This document shows, piece by piece, positions 21,841-23,466 of a stretch of 23,466 nucleotides of DNA (the stretch's first letter is position 1; each line of letters begins with the position of its first letter). The translations under genes were made by a program, and so were the position numbers. Source of the DNA: a virus. The notes below the pieces were generated by a model. That model was not told the origin of the DNA. It worked only from the letters and a program-made list of their open reading frames with translations, and searched no databases. Location of the stretch: IMG/VR virus record IMGVR_UViG_3300043395_001694, positions 1 to 23,466 of that record, one strand, 5' to 3'.

Positions 21841-22748
21841 TCTTCCTCAGCAAGACGAGCGAAGTAACTGAGAGCATCGTCGTCATCAACAACTGCTTCT
21901 TCCTTCACAGGACTAGGAGCAGCGGCAACACGAGAACGGAATGAAGGCAGGGCGGGTTCTTCTGCCACGGGTTCAAAGTCTTCCTCATCTTCACTGTAGG
22001 AAGGACGAGCAGGACGGGAAGTAACACCAAGCACAAGGTTCAGTCGCGCTTCCAGTTCTTCGTAGGACTTGAAGCTATCAGCAGAAGTGAAAGCTGCGAG
22101 AGAGTATTCACTCTTCCAGACTTTCTCAAGCACGGTGTCATCAGCAGACAGAGCAGAGACACTATCGAACTCAGAACTGTCGTAGTTCCAGTAACCAGCA
22201 ACCTTCTTGATCTTCAGTTTGAAGTTAGCACCTTCCCAAAGATCAAACACATTCACAGGGGTTTCATCTTGAAACTCAGGTTGCATCGCAGCAAGGATCT
22301 TATCATGGATCTTCTTGCCGTACTTGTACAGGAACACACGACCCTCGTTCTCAGGGTTCTTAGGATCTTTCACGACGTAGATGTTGCTGTAGTAAGAGAG
22401 CTTACGCTTCTGCTTACGGGCAGTCTCTTTATCTTCATCACTACCGCTGTTCCACAGGCGGCGGTTGATCTCACCAACTGGATCTTTCTCGTTGAGAGTA
22501 GTCAGACTGTTTTCAATGTACCATCCACCAGGACCTTGGAAGGCATGGGAATAGACTTTCGCCCAGGGAACAGTCTCCCCTTCAGGAGCGGGCAGGAAGC
22601 GGATAACAGCGTAACCATTACCAGCAGCATCAACTTCTGGTTTCCAGAAACGTTCATCAACGTTCTTACCACTGGCAGACTTCTCAAGTTCCTTCTGGAG
22701 GAACTCAAAGTTGTTCTGGGATTTACGCTTAAGATCAGCAAAGGACAT
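21837..22748 (-). CDS. 32: gp32 single-stranded DNA-binding protein
   Basis: The 303-residue protein starts ATG 22748 (MSFADLKRKSQNNFEFL...), preceded by GAGG 9 bases upstream; a longer frame upstream lacks support. It aligns with T4 gp32 (301 residues): basic N-terminal cooperativity region, core GYAVIRFLPAP, GGWYIEN, KRKLSYYSNIYVVKDPKNPENEGRVF, KYGKKIHDKI, NVFDLWEGANFKLKIKKV, and an acidic C-terminus (VVDDDDALSYF--LAEED) for partner binding. The T4 zinc ligands (three Cys) are replaced, and I see no Cys in the whole protein. It protects ssDNA in replication and recombination. Its composition is clearly more GC-rich (near 48% in a sampled line) than the tail genes (near 37%). A strong sigma70-type promoter lies upstream. 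Confidence 0.93.
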   Translation of the reverse strand: MSFADLKRKSQNNFEFLQKELEKSASGKNVDERFWKPEVDAAGNGYAVIRFLPAPEGETVPWAKVYSHAFQGPGGWYIENSLTTLNEKDPVGEINRRLWNSGSDEDKETARKQKRKLSYYSNIYVVKDPKNPENEGRVFLYKYGKKIHDKILAAMQPEFQDETPVNVFDLWEGANFKLKIKKVAGYWNYDSSEFDSVSALSADDTVLEKVWKSEYSLAAFTSADSFKSYEELEARLNLVLGVTSRPARPSYSEDEEDFEPVAEEPALPSFRSRVAAAPSPVKEEAVVDDDDALSYFARLAEED

Positions 22749-22803
22749 AGGATTACCTCGGATTTGTTTAGATTTGGTCTTTGTGACGCCCAATCACTTA
22801 CTC

Positions 22804-22833
22804 ATAATACCAGGGCACAGGGTCGGGTGTCAA
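22804..22833 (-). promoter_or_regulatory. 32: Sigma70-type promoter for gp32
   Basis: Minus strand: -35 TTGACA (22828-22833, perfect consensus), 18-base spacer, -10 TATTAT (22804-22809). It is followed by a leader of about 50 bases to the gp32 ATG. The same TATTAT occurs in the tRNA-cluster promoter. Expected to be early. Confidence 0.65.
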
Positions 22834-22844
22834 TCCCCTGTGCC
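22814..22844 (-). repeat. 9-bp inverted repeat enclosing the gp32 -35 box
   Basis: GGCACAGGG and CCCTGTGCC form perfect 9-bp arms around a 13-base centre that contains the TTGACA of the gp32 promoter and the stop codon of the DUF1825-type gene. It could be a terminator without a T-run, an operator, or both. Confidence 0.6.
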
Positions 22845-23171
22845 ACTTTCCAATTTGGATTTCATGAAGCGAACTCTTTCCAAAAGTTCATCAAACATAG
22901 TTTCAATTGGAGTTCCAGGTGTCGCACCTAGCATAATAATACCCTGCTTCATCGTTTCACAAACAGATTTTGCTTCAGGATCATCACTAAGTTTGATGCG
23001 ATAGTAAAATACTTTCTGCTTCTCTACTAGTCTTTCAAGAGCATCAAAGTATTCCAGTTTCCTTTCGTGATCAAGAAGAACAAAGTTCATGGCAGATCTA
23101 AAGCAAAACTGCTGAAGATCTACCATCTCTTGAATATCACCACGGACTAATTCAGATTGAAAGAAGCTCAT
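22830..23171 (-). CDS. DUF1825-type protein
   Basis: The 113-residue protein starts ATG 23171 (MSFFQSELVRGDIQEM...), overlapping the gp33 stop by 4 bases. Its pattern (FF-SE-V, then a helical stretch, KLEYFDALERLVEKQKVFYYRIKLSDDPEA, then TPGTPIETMFDELLERVRFMKSKLE) fits the DUF1825 family of cyanobacteria as I recall it. Function unknown; the fold is all helical. A host-derived origin is plausible. It sits between gp33 and gp32, where T4 has gp59 (helicase loader), but I see no resemblance to gp59. Its stop lies in the loop of the inverted repeat at 22814-22844. Confidence 0.7.
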   Translation of the reverse strand: MSFFQSELVRGDIQEMVDLQQFCFRSAMNFVLLDHERKLEYFDALERLVEKQKVFYYRIKLSDDPEAKSVCETMKQGIIMLGATPGTPIETMFDELLERVRFMKSKLESGTGD

Positions 23172-23422
23172 ACTAACATCAACTTGGCACGACTTGTTTT
23201 CTTGATGAAGTTAAGTTGCTGTGCCTCATGACGGAGTTTTTCCTTTAGAGGTTTGCTAATCAACTTACCTACACTATCTAGTTCAATTTCATTTGTTTCA
23301 CAGTAGTGGATAACCGAATCAATATAATTCATATCTGGATTGTTGAGAGCAATCTTTTCCACTTCCTGCGAAAATTTCGCAGCGGTCATAAATCTATCCT
23401 CTAATAATTGTTTTTTCTCCAT
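23168..23422 (-). CDS. 33: gp33-like late-transcription co-activator
   Basis: The 84-residue protein starts ATG 23422 (MEKKQLLEDRFMTAAKFSQEV...). The segment MNYIDSVIHYCETNEIELDSVGKLISKPLKEKLRHEA resembles cyanophage gp33 proteins as I recall them; it is a helical domain that binds the beta flap of RNA polymerase. T4 gp33 has 112 residues and links the polymerase, gp55 and the gp45 clamp for late transcription. T4 also places gene 33 near gene 32. It agrees with the late promoters found in this window. No strong ribosome site is visible before the ATG; it probably overlaps the upstream gene. Confidence 0.65.
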   Translation of the reverse strand: MEKKQLLEDRFMTAAKFSQEVEKIALNNPDMNYIDSVIHYCETNEIELDSVGKLISKPLKEKLRHEAQQLNFIKKTSRAKLMLV

Positions 23423-23466
23423 ATCGTTCCTGGTATTCTGAGATGTAACTCATCAGTTTGATGAAA
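23394..23466 (-). CDS. C-terminal end of an upstream gene (partial, frame uncertain)
   Basis: The last 73 bases on the minus strand are open in two frames. The frame ending at 23394 reads FIKLMSYISEYQERYGEKT with codon choices like its neighbours; another frame ends at 23401. Either would overlap the gp33 start. Too short to identify. Confidence 0.3.
   Translation of the reverse strand, partial: FIKLMSYISEYQERYGEKTIIRG

Noticed and set aside
22749-22793. Upstream start for gp32 adding 15 residues
   Set aside because: The ATG at 22748 has GAGG at proper distance and the protein from there matches the T4 gp32 N-terminus and length.

Overview
The window is a piece of a T4-like cyanophage genome, a contractile-tailed myovirus of marine Synechococcus or Prochlorococcus. 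This rests on recognisable T4-type baseplate and tail proteins (gp5, gp26, gp27-like, gp48, gp53, gp54/19 family), a gp4 head-completion protein, a gp32 single-stranded DNA-binding protein and a gp33-like late-transcription co-activator. A CpeT/CpcT-type bilin lyase homologue and a DUF1825-type protein, both cyanobacterial families, point to a cyanobacterial host. All assignments come from reading the sequence and from memory of the families; no database search was run.

Layout. Positions 1-3080 (minus) hold the N-terminal part of a very large repeat-containing virion protein that leaves the window at base 1, with a T4-type late promoter in front of it. Positions 3120-5380 are a tRNA cluster on the minus strand: Ile(TAT), Met(CAT), Leu(TAA), Thr(TGT), a tRNA-like element with an unreadable anticodon arm, Ala(TGC) and Asn(GTT). 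It is interleaved with very small genes, a cpeT-like auxiliary metabolic gene and a 130-base stretch carrying three hairpins. A good sigma70-type promoter at 5227-5255 faces the cluster. Positions 5371-5940 hold two small conserved-looking genes.

Positions 6038-18857 (minus) are the tail hub and tape-measure module. In transcription order it runs: gp54 tail-tube initiator, gp26 with a -1-frame gp51-like extension, two paralogous tape-measure-like proteins (one with a muramidase-like domain, one with an M23 peptidase domain), a gp27-like hub protein, a 70-residue protein, a gp5-like hub protein without lysozyme, and a separate beta-helix spike protein. Positions 18889-21840 (plus) are gp4, a probable gp2, gp48 and gp53, read divergently from gp54. 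Positions 21837-23466 (minus) return to replication and regulatory genes: gp33, a DUF1825-type protein and gp32, with a strong sigma70-type promoter for gp32.

The most striking observation is a complete-looking -1 programmed frameshift signal at the end of gp26: slippery heptamer, 8-base spacer, 8-bp hairpin, and the zero-frame stop one codon after the heptamer. The -1 frame encodes a gp51-like polypeptide with no AUG, and its stop codon overlaps the start of the first tape-measure gene. This mirrors the lambda G/GT tail-assembly chaperone arrangement. Other points worth checking are a 40-base AT-rich element repeated upstream of two late promoters, face-to-face late promoters between gp54 and gp4, the move of cell-wall hydrolase domains from gp5 to the tape-measure proteins, and the structured RNA region between tRNAs.

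Genes are packed tightly, mostly with start/stop overlaps. No gene-free stretch longer than 300 bases occurs. I saw no insertion sequence, integrase, CRISPR array or rRNA.
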